DNA of 64,000 bases. Origin: Rhizoclosmatium globosum (Eukaryota > Chytridiomycota > Chytridiomycetes > Chytridiales > Chytriomycetaceae). The stretch lies in the NCBI GenBank assembly GCA_002104985.1, contig MCGO01000009.1, positions 558,001-622,000 on the forward strand, read 5' to 3'. Positions 33,774 to 45,978 of this stretch are shown here, one piece after another. The position numbers and the translations under genes were made by a program. A model generated the notes under the pieces. It saw nothing but the letters and a program-made list of their open reading frames with translations. It was not told the origin of the DNA and did not search any database. Each line of letters begins with the position of its first letter. Position 1 is the stretch's first letter.

Positions 33774-34300
33774 ACGATGAATGCATTAGTAATACTGTGC
33801 CGTTAAAAATAAACTTATTGTTTTTGCCATTACTGATAAGACTAAAACTGATTTGTGTTATCTCGGATCCATTGGAGATGGAGACAGTGAATGTGAGCGG
33901 GACTCCTGCCGTTGGAACCACTTGAACCTCGTTTTGGCGCAAGGGTTCGTTGTTTTGGTTTTCGCCCCAAAAGGACAGCGGTTCCCTTTTTTGTTTGTGC
34001 TTGAAAATTTCGTTGTGTGTGAAAGACACGACACCCATCACACCCACCCCCCCTTGCATTTGACACCGGCAGCAGCCACCAAGCACACGGACTCGATCCT
34101 ACTACATTGCATTGCATTACTACTTGGGGAAACAGACAGCATTTGATATAGCAAGGTGAGTTGGCGAGTGGCTTGATGTTCTGCACCTTCTAGAAGGAGG
34201 AAGGAGGAAGGGGGTCAGACACATTGGACACCCTAGGCATCACCGGCATCCCTGGCACCACAACAGGCATCTAACCAAGTAAACTAAACCACTTAATTAG
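33774..34300. promoter_or_regulatory. Intergenic region upstream of the chitin synthase
   Basis: 527 bp with the 3' UTR of TIM9 and the presumed promoter of the chitin synthase. It includes a CACCCACCCCCCC stretch near 34042-34053 and AGGAGGAAGGAGGAAG near 34193-34210. ORFs here are short and overlap on both strands, so none is called. Confidence 0.5.
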
Positions 34301-37300
34301 ATGTCGCGATACGGAACCGGCAACACCGCTGCCACCAATGCAACATCACCAAACAACAACAACAGCAACGACTACGACGACCTCGGCCGCTTCGTCGCAG
34401 CAACTTCAAACGCCGCCACGGACAATGGCGACGCAATCGCCCGGCTTCTCCAGCGCCGATTCGCGGGCGGCGCTACATTCACGCGTGTTGGAAGCGCGGC
34501 TCTCGTGTCCGTGAACCCACTCGACTCGAACTCGAACTCGAACTCGTCCGCTGCCACTGACGCCCTTTCTCAGCGATTCGCTGACTGGGCCGCTGCCTCG
34601 AATCCTCGCGCGCAACTCGAACCACACATCTTTGGTCTCGCTGCCAGCGTATTCTTTCATATGGTTCGTGAGCAGCAGGACCAGTCCGTGCTCTTTGTGT
34701 ATGTACCCCTCACTCCACAAAACATTAGTCATTGAAACCATTAAAAAAACACAGTGGTGAAACTGGCTCAGGAAAGTCAGAGACGAGGAAACTCTTTGTC
34801 CAACAACTATGCACTCTTTCAAAGTCCGCAAAGAAAAAGAGTAAGGCAATCTCGGGAGTTCTCAAGTCAGAACTTTTGCTTGATGCCTTTGCACACGCTG
34901 CCACAACAGATAACCCAAATTCATCTCGTTTCGGAAGGTAATGTCCATAAATGCAAGAAGCACAATACTCATTCTTGTAATGTGGAATAGATACTCAGAA
35001 TACCAGTTTGATGACCGTGGGAAACTCGTTGGTGCAAAACTTCTCACATACCTCCTCGAAAAGTCACGTGTGATCAGCACAAACCATGACGATGCACGAA
35101 ACTTCCATGTCTTTTATTGGCTTCTTGCCGGAGCTTCTCATGAAGAACGTCATGCTCTCAAGCTTCATGATGTCCAATCTTTTCCTTACTTGTCTCCTCC
35201 TCGAGGAGCGAAACCTGCTGCTACTGTTCGTGCCGCTACAAACGATGCGTCCAACTTTCAGCAACTTAGGGAAAACATGAAGTCAGTCGGAATTGGGAAG
35301 CGTCAACAGGCAGCCATTTTCCAAACCCTTGCTGCAATTCTCCATCTCTCTTGCATCACATTCTTTGATGACCTCAACAAACCAAACGAAGCCTGTGAAA
35401 TTAGAAACCCTGATGCTTTGACTCAGGCGGCATCTCTCCTTGGAGTCGATCCCCGTAATCTCGAATACTCGTTGACTTACAAGACGAAATTGATTCGAAA
35501 GGAGCTTTGTACCATCTATCTCAACGCAGCCGATGCAGCAAAGCAACGTGACTCTCTTGCCACTACGCTTTATTCTCTTCTCTTTGACTGGATTGTCGAA
35601 CACTTGAATGCTCGTCTTGACCAGCAGGATTGTGCAACGTTTATTGGAACTGTCGATCTGTCTGGATTCCAGGATTATAAGACCAACAAATTTGAGCAGC
35701 TTCTCTACAACTTCGCCAACGAAAAGATTACGGCTCACTTGAAGACTCGAGCCTTTGATGAACCAACTGCAGAATACCAGTCTGAAGGCCTTCACATTCC
35801 TCGTGTGCCGGAACTTCCTCGTGGCTCGGAATCTCTCAGATTGTTTGTTGGCGATGGCGAACGTGGCCTGATTCCCCTTATTGAACTCGAAAGTGCAAAA
35901 GCTGTCACCAAGGGAGACGCGCACCTGATTCAGACTTTCACGGATCGTTTGTCGGAAAACTCTTGTTTCGTTCCTGGGAAGTCGGGCGCCAAGTTTTCCG
36001 TGCGTCATTATGCTGGTCTTGTTGAGTACGATGCGTCTGGTCTCGCTGAGCGAAACATGGACTCAGCTGTTGCTGGTGACTTTGTTGGATTGTTCCGTGG
36101 AAACAGTTATGACATTCCTCCTTCTGAGAACGCCTTTGTTCGAAGCTTGTTTAACGGCAAGGGTGTGACTGAGGATCACTTGAACATGGGTCCTTTGAGA
36201 AAACCAAGCGTCAAGAGGCGTGGACCTGCGGCAGGGGAAGGAAAAGATGGTATGAATGGAGGTATTGCTCTGGCGTTGGAGAGCAGCTTAAATGAGTTGT
36301 TGGATACTTTGAACGACACTGTTTCGTGGCAAGTGTTTTGTGTTAAGCCCAATGAGGATTTGGTGAGTATTTTCTGTAAAAGGGTTTAGACGCTGATTTC
36401 TGTGGTTTAGCTCGACAATGAGTTTGATACCCGTACTGTTGCCGGTCAGTTGGCGCACATGTGTATTCCTCAGCTTGCCCAGGCTCGCCAGTGGGACTAC
36501 ACTGCCTCTATGACTTTTGACGACTTCAAGACCAAGTATCGTCTCATTGTTGAGCCACTTGGTTTGGAGATGTCAAATGGTGCTAAATCTCTCTGTCGGG
36601 AGTATGTTGCCGTTACAAAGCGCACAAGCAAGGACCTTGCGGTTGGAAACTCTCGTGTGTACATGAGTGAGAATATGTTCCGGACTATTGAAGATGAGTT
36701 GAGGGTGATTGAAAAGGCTATCCAGGAAGAGGTTCGGAGTCAGCGCGCGAGCCGCGGTCCGCCATCTGTTGCTGGAGCGGGACCAGCTAGTAGTGGAAGA
36801 GGGCGATATGTTGATGATGAAAGCATGCACGGGAGTGCTTATTACGATGATGGAAACACCAGTTACGCGGACGAAATGGAGAGTCACTACGAGAGTGAAT
36901 TCCAGTTTGCACCACCTTCGCAGGCTGGAGGGAAAGGTGATATTGAGATGGGACATGTTGGATCTGGACGTGGTGCCTCTGGGGCTCCGTTGCTTGCCGC
37001 AAAGGACGTGGAGCAAGTTGAAGTGCCAGAAAAGAAGAAGATGAGTGCCAGTCGTTGCAGATGGGTTGGGTTTGTCTGGTGCTTGACTTGGTGGGTCCCA
37101 TCACCTTGCTTGAGTATCTGTGGACTCAAGCGCCCCGACATTCGAATGGCCTGGCGTGAAAAGTTGGCGATTTGTATCATCATCGCCTTTATGTGTGCTC
37201 TCATGCTGTTCTTCATTATTGGGTTCGGTATGTTGATTTGTCCACACCAGAATGTCTACTCTGCCTTTGAGATTGCCAGTTACACGGATATCAACAATCC

Positions 37301-40300
37301 ATATGTGTTTGCTTATGGGCGTGTGTACCGTATCGGGCAGGTGGTTAACAACCACTTGAGTGCATATCAGCTGCAGCAGTATCAATGGAGCAGTGCGAAT
37401 ATTCTCGGAAATGATGTCTCGAGCTACTTTTACAAGAACCAAAACTTTGCAACGTATTGTCCTGGTTTGAATCCACCGAAGTCCACTTGGGATAACTTGA
37501 GTACACGTGGAGTTCAGTTGTATGCACACAACGCGACCTCATCTGATTCGACCAAGACGCCGCGTCAGTATTTGGAGTTTATGAATCAGTATGCCGTGGC
37601 CAGAGTTGCTTGGCCAATGGATTATATTTCGTCATATTCCACGTCCATGAATAAGTAAGTTTAGGCTTTGTGTAGCTGTTGCTGATTGGCTGACGTTTTT
37701 GTTTTAAAAGGTGGATTGTCATTTACAATAACGTGTATGACGTCAGCGCCTACTTTAGTGCTGACTCGCAAAACTTTTTGAACGACAATATGCGTGAAAT
37801 GTTTGGTTCTTTCTATGGACGTGACGCTACTGCTCAGTTCCTTCGTATCCAGGATAAGGAAGGAAAGGCGCAGACGGACAAGTACTTGCAGTGTATGAAC
37901 GCAATGTTCTATATTGGAACCATTGATCACCGTTCTGACCTCAACTGTCGTGTCTCAAATGGAATTCTTTTGACGGCTACTGTGATTTTGTGTTTGGTTA
38001 TTGGAATCAAGTTTGTCAGTGCGCTGCAATTTGGAAATGCTAAAGACCCCGAGGAGCATGACAAGTTTGTCATTTGTCAGGTATTGTAACTTGATTTTGT
38101 CAGTGGCTTGACGGAAGGTAACCTTTTTTTGTCGGACAGATTCCATGTTATACTGAAGATGCCGATTCCCTTGCAAACACTTTTGAAAGTATTGCCTTGT
38201 TGCGATACGACGATAAGAGGAAGCTGATTTTCGTCATTGCTGATGGTGCGTTAGGAATTTTTTTCTCCTGTTTTGGAAAATTTTCGTCTGACACCCAACC
38301 AATCTTTGTTCAGGAATGATTATTGGAAGTGGTAACGACAGACCAACTCCTCGTATTGTTTTGGACATTCTGGGTGTGGATCCACTGGTTGACCCAGACC
38401 TTCTCTCGTTTGAGTCCCTGGGTGAAGGAGACAAGCAGCACAATATGGGAAAAGTCTACTCTGGTCTCTACGAAATTCAAGGTCACAATGTTCCTTTCAT
38501 TGTTGTTGTCAAGTGTGGAAAGCCATCTGAGCGATCGCGTCCTGGAAACCGTGGAAAGCGTGACTCTCAAATGATTTTGATGCGTTTCCTGTCTCGTGTG
38601 CACTTCAATGGTGAAATGAACCCTCTTGAGTTGGAATTGTATCACCACATGAAGAACATTATTGGAGTCAACCCTTCCTTCTACGAGTACGTGTTAATGG
38701 TCGATGCCGATACCGAAGTATACCCAGACTCATTGAACCGTATGGTTTCGGCCATGATTCACGACTCGCGTATTATGGGTATTTGTGGAGAGACTCTGAT
38801 TTCGAACGAGAAGGAGTCCTTCTTCACAATGATTCAAGTTTACGAATACTTCATCTCTCACCACTTGTCCAAGGCTTTCGAAAGTTTGTTCGGTTCTGTT
38901 ACTTGTTTACCAGGTATGTTTTTAACTGCTCAGATTTGATTTCGTCTAATAGGGTATTTCAGGTTGTTTCTGTATGTACCGTGTTCGCACTCCAACCAAA
39001 AACATTCCTCTCTTGATTGCTCCCGCTGTGATTGATGGATACTCCCGCAATGACGTTGACACTCTTCACCTTAAAAACTTGTTGCATCTCGGAGAAGATC
39101 GTTACTTGACTACCCTCATGATGAAACACTTCCCCAAGTACCGACTCACCTTCACTCCGGATGCCCACTGTAAGACAAGCGTTCCAGACCGCTGGCCTGT
39201 TTTGCTTTCACAGCGTCGTCGTTGGATTAACTCTACTGTGCACAACTTGGTTGAACTGTTGGCACTTCCACAGTTGTGTGGTTTCTGTTGTTTCTCGATG
39301 CGTTTCGTCGTCTTTTTGGACTTGTTCTCAACAGTTATTCAACCTGCTACCATTATTTACATTGGATACTTGGTTTATTCGATCGTGGCCACCAAGTAAG
39401 TTCTTGCAGCTTATGCGACATATTGATGTTAATAATGTTCCTGCTTAGCAACCAATTCCCTCTTATTTCTGTGGTCATGATTGCTGCCATTTACGGTTTG
39501 CAGGTCATTATTTTCTTGATCAAGCGAGAATGGGCTCAGATTGCTTGGATGATTCTTTACTTGCTCGCGACACCTGTTTTCAGTTTCTACATTCCACTCT
39601 ATGCTTTCTGGCACATGGATGACTTCTCATGGGGTAACACTCGTGTTGTCGTTGGTGATAAGGGTAAAAAGATTTTGGCTGCCGATGTTGTACCAGTATG
39701 TATTAGTTGATGGTGTAATTACCATTATCTTAACCTTAAATTGTTTGTAGTTTGACCCTGCCAGTATTCCTCGGCGTCGTTGGGCTGACTTTGAGAAGGA
39801 TGCTTTCGAAAAGGCTAGCATTCCTTCTGAGTACGATCCTCGTGTTGGAGCTGGATCTGTTTACAGTGAGGGTGGTACTCGTCGCCGGTCTGCCGCTTTG
39901 GGTTTTGTGCCACCCGCGACGTCGACTTACGGTCAGAGTATGTATGGAACTGCATCGAATATGGGTGGCAGCGGAGTTGCTCCACCTATTTCTCCATATG
40001 CATTTGCTGGAGGCTATGCACCGGTGTCTGCTGCTGGAGGAGTGTTCCCTGTTCAGTCTCAAATGCCTCCTGGATATTCCTCATATGGATATGCCGAATC
40101 TGTTGGGTCTCAACGAATGTCTGTTAATGGTGCTGGCATGGATTCCAAGCGTGTCTCTGCGGTGATTCCTATGGGTTTCGCACCTGTCATCCCTGGTGGA
40201 TATGTTGCGGGAATGGACCCAACGGATGAGCAGTTATTGGTGGAGATTAGACGCATTCTCAGCACCGCCGACTTGATGACAGTGACCAAGAAGCAAGTCC

Positions 40301-40395
40301 GTGATGACTTGACTGCACTGTTCCGTATTGATATGACGCCTCGTAAGGCAGTGATTAATCAGTTCATTGAAGAGATTCTGCAAGGGCGATTGTAA
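34301..40395 (+). CDS. Chitin synthase with N-terminal myosin motor domain (division 2, class V type)
   Basis: Polymerises UDP-GlcNAc into chitin at the plasma membrane; the myosin head helps deliver or anchor it at growth sites. Ten exons: 34301-34698, 34755-34937, 34991-36362, 36411-37654, 37711-38080, 38140-38245, 38314-38913, 38963-39395, 39449-39695, 39751-40395; all phases agree, 1,865 aa. Myosin motifs: P-loop GETGSGKSE (reformed across exon 1/2), switch I NSSRFG, switch II DLSGFQ (Gln instead of the usual Glu). A membrane segment (about 901) and cytochrome b5-like part ([14 protein letters not shown]) follow. The GT2 domain has [18 protein letters not shown] and the QRRRW signature (about 1507), then SWGNTR. 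The last 60 residues form a DEK_C-like domain. Confidence 0.97.
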
Positions 40396-40619
40396 AGAAA
40401 GTGTTTTAACGTTGTTTGGGTGTTGGGGTGGACCTATTTTATTGCATATCTTTTCTTTTTCTTCCCTCTCCTCTTCTTTTCCGTGTGCTTATGTCTCTTA
40501 TTAATGTTACTTATGCTACTTTGCTCTGTCATTCTTTGAGTTTTATGAATTTTTCAGAAGGTGACTGTGCCTGCTTCTGCTTTTCCACAAACGCAACAAA
40601 AAGGAACAAGGAGCACCCA

Positions 40620-43600
40620 ATGGGCGATCCACCGCCACCACCCTCCCACCCAGCATCAGCTGATTCCAGTGCGAATTCGTCGTCAAAGCCTCGAAACAAC
40701 AACAACAATCGCCGTCGAAATCCAAGGAAACCTGCCCAAACAACCACACCAAAAGCCCCTGAAATGCTCAACCCAAACGCGGCTCCATTTGACCCTTCGG
40801 CGATTCCCTCAAGCAGCTCGTCGTCGTACCGCCCAAACATATCGCGTGTACCAAAGCAGAAACAACCTAATGCAGATGGTTCACAGCAACAACAACAACA
40901 GCCTCAGCAACGGTCGAGGGAGAACCAGAATCCACAACAGCAACAGCAACAGTCGCGTAGACAGCGGAATCCATCAGGTTCCAATCAAAACGGCCAACCG
41001 GCAAATGCATCTGGGGGAAACAATAGAAACAGCAACAACAGACGGAACAGGAACAACACTCAGCCTGTACAAACTGTAGATGGTGTACCCCAGCAACAAC
41101 AACCACAGCAACAGGTGCAAACCCAATCTCAGCGTCCAGCTCGGATGCCAAATCGGCGCCAGGAACTCCTTGAGAAGGAACGCCAAAACATGGATCTCGC
41201 TGCCAGACTGACGTCACAGCTGAAATCTGGATCCTACGAATGTATGATTTGTTACGACTTGGTGCGCCCAAAAGACCAAATCTGGTCTTGTGCAAAGTCT
41301 TGTTTTGCAGTCTTTCATGCAAAGTGTATTCGTGAATGGGCTTCCACCTCTGCATCAACCTCCAATGTCAATTTAATGGAGAGACCGGAATGGAGGTGTC
41401 CTGGATGTCAATTCAAGTATGACACATTCTTGCGTTCTCGATCCCCCAAACACTAATCAACTATTTCTTCAATAGATATGCAGAAGCACCGTATCCTTCT
41501 TGCTTTTGTGGTAAAACAGATCATCCAAGCAATAGTCGTGCTCTCAACGCTGTTCCGCATTCATGTGGAGATCAATGTCTCAAACAACGTAATTGTACTC
41601 ACAAGTGTACCGCTGTGTGTCACCCAGGTCCTTGTGAAAAGTGTGAACTTATGGCTCCAGAAATGGAATGCTACTGCGGGAAAGTTGTTTTGAAATTCCG
41701 ATGCGCCGATGTTGAAGAGAGTATGGATCTTTCATGTAATCAAACTTGTGGAAAACTTCTGTCGTGTGGGAAACACACTTGTCCAAACCCTTGTCATGAT
41801 TCGGCATGTGCTCCGTGTCCGGAACAGATTTCGGTTGATTGCGTTTGTGGAAAATGCACGACTGATGTTCCTTGTGATTACGATATCAATAAGGAAGTGT
41901 TCCAATGCGCGGAAGTGTGTGGTGTTGAATTTCCTTGTGGTGTTCATACTTGCGAGGAGGTTTGTCATACCCATGTGGAAGGGGAAGTCTGTGCCACGGA
42001 TCCCAAGAGGATTGAGACTTGTCCATGTGGCGCTGAATCTGTGACTGAACTGTTGGGCGGTAAGCAGAGAATGTCTTGCACGGAAGAAATACCTGTTTGC
42101 GAAAATACTTGTGCCAAATCGTAAGTTCTGTTGATAATGAACCTTTTTGTAACTCTGTTTTCTCCAGCCTAAAATGTGGACATATTTGTATCAGTCAATG
42201 TCACACTGGGGAGTGCCCGCCTTGTTCATACAAAGTGTCGCTTCCTTGTCGATGTGGAAAGAGTTCATCATCCCTTCTATGCGGTGAAATCGCGCTCAAC
42301 GAAGAAGGTACTTATCAAGTACACCTCTGTGATCGCGTCTGCACAATGAAACGATCTTGCAAAAGACATGTGTGTGGAAATGTATGCTGTCCGCAGGATA
42401 TTGCTGCCCATTACTGTGAGTTACAATGCGGAAAGACACTGAAGGTATGGTTTTATTTCATGGTATTATATTCTTGTTAACTTAAGGGTCGCTCACTTAG
42501 TGTGGGTCGCATCAATGTCAAATGGCTTGTGGCCACACCGAGAAATGCCATGATTGTTTTGAAGGCGTCAGTTTTGATGAATTGACCTGTACTTGTGGTT
42601 CATCAGTAATGTATCCTCCGATTCCGTGTGGAACTGCTCCTCCTGCTTGTAACCGACCTTGTCGCTTGCCCCTTGCCTGTGGCCATGTATCCTACAGCAC
42701 ACACTCTTGCCATCCGCGATCCGAACCCTGTCCAAAATGTATGATCTTTGTTGATCGTCAGTGTGCCTGTGGAAAGACCACGATGAAGAACATTCCTTGT
42801 TCTCGAGTTGGATCCCCAAGTTGTGGATCCCCTTGCTTGAAACCAGTTGAAGGATGTTCTCACCCTTGTCGACGTGCATGTCATCCTGGAGACTGTATCG
42901 ATGCAACCAACAAATGTCTCGAAAAATGTCAACGCATTCGTCCTATTTGTGGACACATATGCACATATCCATGCCATCGCAAAGACTTTTGTACGGAAGA
43001 TAAGCCTTGTAAACAACTTGTTCGTGAGACTTGCGTCTGTGGACACAAGACCGCTGAATTCCCATGTGGAGCGTGGAAGGATCATGCAGGACGAACGGGT
43101 CTTCCTCTGCCCTGTGACGATGCCTGCGCTGTCGCGAAGCGCAATCGGTCCTTGGCGGAGGCGCTTGAAATCGACACTTCGAATGATATTTCGAACGCTG
43201 AAATCCTTACTACCCTTGCAACTCCTGCTGTTACGCTGCCAACAAACCTTTTGGAACCTCTTGAAACTCAACTTCATCTGCTCAAATATGCATATCAGAA
43301 CTTGATTTGGACACGTACTGTTGAGAAAGTTCTGTCTGACTTTGTTCTTGACGCTACGAAGAAGAGTTACAACTACATGTGCACCAAGCCGGCAGGAATT
43401 AGGTTCCTTGTTGGCATTGCTCCGTACTATGGGCTTGAAGGGGAGGTTGTAGATGCTGGTTGGGGAGCCGCAAAGACAAGTGTAATTTTGCGAAAGAAGA
43501 TTAGAGGAGGTGTATTCATGGGCGGAGTTCCAACAGTTGTCATTAGTTCCATTGCACCTCAGTATCAGGCGATTGCTGCAGCTGCAAAAGCTGCCCAACT

Positions 43601-44195
43601 TGCTCCGGCACCTGTTGCCGGTGATGCAAAAGAAGACGAAAGTGGTGAGAATAAGGTTGAAGATGGTGATGAAAAAGAAGACACTGTTGAGCAGTCTGAG
43701 GAGGTTGAAACTTCTCCGGGAATCGCAGCTCCCTTTGACCCATCTGCACCAGTATCTACTATCAAGACAGCTGTCAATGGATACAAGATTACAAACTTGA
43801 ATGGCGCGCTTGAAGATTCGGACTTGCGCACATTATTGGAACCAATCTTACTCCATCCTGTAGCGATTACTTGGTTGATTAATGACGAATCTGTTGAAGG
43901 CGATGAAAGCAACCAATCAAACGACTGTGTCGTTCAACTGCAAGAAGGTGGAGTTGACATGTCACAGGTTGAGTTTTTGTTGGCGCAGTACGCCGATACT
44001 TTGTTTGACAAGGTGGTCATGCAAGGACATGCTGATGACCTGGAGCTCTGCTGGCTGAATTCAAAGAACAAGGTTACCAGTGTTGTTGAGATTAGGAAAA
44101 AGAAGGGAAAGAACAAGACGTTCAAGGCTATGGAAAAGGCTGCTCCTGTAGCTTTGGGAACCAAGAGCAAGTATGCGTTGTTGATGGATGATTAA
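40620..44195 (+). CDS. NFX1-type zinc-finger protein (RING E3 / R3H, yeast FAP1-like)
   Basis: Exons 40620-41416, 41476-42120, 42168-42444, 42501-44195; phases agree, 1,137 aa. ATG at 40620 gives MGDPPPPPSHPAS; the frame is open further upstream but that part is not protein-like. N-terminal 190 residues are Asn/Gln/Arg-rich. A RING-type finger follows: YECMICYDLV, FHAKCIREW, WRCPGCQ. Then a long run of NF-X1 cysteine repeats (C-x-H-x-C forms such as CGKHTCPNPCH, CTHKCTAVCHPGPC, CGHTEKC). The C-terminus has an R3H-like region (IRFLVGIAPYYGLEGEVVDAG) and a Lys-rich end. Relatives bind nucleic acid or act as ubiquitin ligases (human NFX1, yeast FAP1). Which role applies here is not decided by sequence. 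Confidence 0.93.
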
Positions 44196-44301
44196 CTGAT
44201 ATCGATATTATTAATCAATGTTGATATTTGACAAAGAGTAAAGTATTAATAAACGGTGCCTGTGCCCTCAGAAATGTTTGCTTGTTTTCCTTTGTATTCA
44301 A

Positions 44302-44988
44302 TTATGATACTTTTTGAGTCTCAGTTCCATCAGTAGTTTTAATGTCCAAGTCAATCATCAGCCTTCCAACTGCACCGAAACATACGGAAGACAGGAATAA
44401 AATCGCAGGGAACCATGCCCGGAGGCCCCATAAATCTGGTGTTTCGAAATGATAGATTCCATGACTGACAAACCAAAGAGTGAATGTCGTGCCAATAAAG
44501 GCAAACAAGATTGACAGAATACACCCATGGATAGTTCGATCAAACAAGAACCATATTCCAAGCGACAACAAAGCGATAGCAGCATTCGCGTTCCCGTTGT
44601 TTTCCCACTTAATCTTTGACGCGGCATAGTTTATTCCCAGCACACCGCCAACGAGACGCACAGCGGCAGACCGCGAGACCCTCCTGCGGATTTTGAGGAT
44701 TGCATCGATTCTGGGCACAACATGACCGACAATAACACCGAGGAGACCAAACGAAAGCGGCAGCCACGGCGGAGTTTTAGCGATAGTTTTTGAATAGATT
44801 TGGGCTGGTTGTGAATGTCTGTGGAATGCATTGAGAGGTGAGTGCTGCGTGTCACTTCCAGTATAAGGACCTGGAGTGGGTCCACCGACTCCGTGCGTCT
44901 GCATCAAATGATCAATCAGAAGCGATAGGAAGAATCCGAGGAAGAAGAGGCTCAGGGATGGTATGAGTCGCGTTTGGCTGTGGCCCAT
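44302..44988 (-). CDS. INSIG: INSIG-family ER membrane protein (sterol regulation)
   Basis: Single exon, 228 aa; ATG at 44988 chosen, as the upstream codons start only with TTG. In animals and fission yeast INSIG binds HMG-CoA reductase or SREBP/SCAP in the ER and sets sterol synthesis. Family core: LGINYAASKIKW, a stretch of membrane helices (AAIALLSLGIWFLFDRTIHG), then GIYHFETPDLWGLRAWFPAILF and the end FGAVGRLM. About six hydrophobic segments. The N-terminal helix SLSLFFLGFFLSLLIDHL is followed by a Pro/Gly/His-rich loop longer than in animal INSIGs. Intronless, unlike most neighbours. Divergent from DTD1 with 164 bp between starts. Confidence 0.9.
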   Translation of the reverse strand: MGHSQTRLIPSLSLFFLGFFLSLLIDHLMQTHGVGGPTPGPYTGSDTQHSPLNAFHRHSQPAQIYSKTIAKTPPWLPLSFGLLGVIVGHVVPRIDAILKIRRRVSRSAAVRLVGGVLGINYAASKIKWENNGNANAAIALLSLGIWFLFDRTIHGCILSILFAFIGTTFTLWFVSHGIYHFETPDLWGLRAWFPAILFLSSVCFGAVGRLMIDLDIKTTDGTETQKVS

Positions 44989-45152
44989 GTGCGCCTTGTT
45001 TGTTTTTTTAATAATGTAGGAGGGAGAAGAAAGAAGAGAGAACAATATACTGACGAATACAAGAATGATTTAATTTAAAAGTAATTCAATGTGTATTGAA
45101 TGCATGTTCTCATCTCATTTCTCCAATTCTTGAGTCAAAACATCTCTTTTCG

Positions 45153-45824
45153 ATGCGAGCAGTAATCCAACGAGTCAAAACAGCTAGTGTCACAGGTAAA
45201 CTCACTTGATTAGCTACATTCACCTGATCCAGCGTCTTCCGCAGTGAATGGGGCGATTGTAAGCGAAATCGGCCAAGGTCTTTGCGTCCTCAGTAAGAGC
45301 TTGTAGTATCATCCCGTGTTTTCTAACTGCCAACGCCCACGCTGGCATGTGTAGTTGGTATCAACCAAGAAGACACAGAAGCTGACGCCGATTTCATTGC
45401 GAAAAAGCTGACAACTCTGAAGTTGTGGCCTGACAGCAACGGCAAGGATTGGAAACTGAATGTCAAAGATGCCGGATTCGATATCCTAAGTGTTTCGCAG
45501 TTTACACTCTATGCACAGACGAGCAAGGGGGCGAAACCTGACTTTCATCTTGCAATGAAGTCTGCAGACAGCTTCCCATTCTACCAAGCGTTTTTGGAGA
45601 AACTTAGGATACTGCATGCAGCGGATAAAGTAAAAGGTAATATCTGATACATTGGTCTGTCTTGGGAGGGGAAACATGATACATGATTTGGGAGACGAGT
45701 TCTTAATTCTCGTATTAATACTGATTCACTCTTTTGCTTAGATGGACAATTTGGTGCCATGATGGATGTTGGACTTGTGAATGATGGGCCTGTGACGATT
45801 CTACTGGATTCACGGGACAAGTGA
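45153..45824 (+). CDS. DTD1: D-aminoacyl-tRNA deacylase
   Basis: Hydrolyses D-amino acids, and some achiral mischarges, from tRNA. Exons 45153-45195, 45245-45292, 45355-45636, 45742-45824; phases agree, 151 aa, the normal length. [38 protein letters not shown] is reconstituted over three exons (shown here in family order). Both catalytic cross-subunit motifs are intact: SQFTLYA and [22 protein letters not shown] matches the family. No signal or transit sequence, so probably cytosolic. Confidence 0.94.
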
Positions 45825-45978
45825 TTTGATTCGTAGTACTCTAGAATACGAAAGAGGAAGAATAAAGATAAAGTATGGAATAAATGTGAAGTTTGGGTTT
45901 TGGAGGGGAAGCAACGAAAGGGCGCGTGTTGGCCCCCGCAATATACCTTTTTTTGCAACTTTCCTCAGTCACGATCGA

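Noticed and set aside
42603..43598. 331-codon minus-strand ORF opposite the NFX1-type gene
   Set aside because: Antisense shadow of a cysteine-rich exon with clear NF-X1 repeats on the plus strand.
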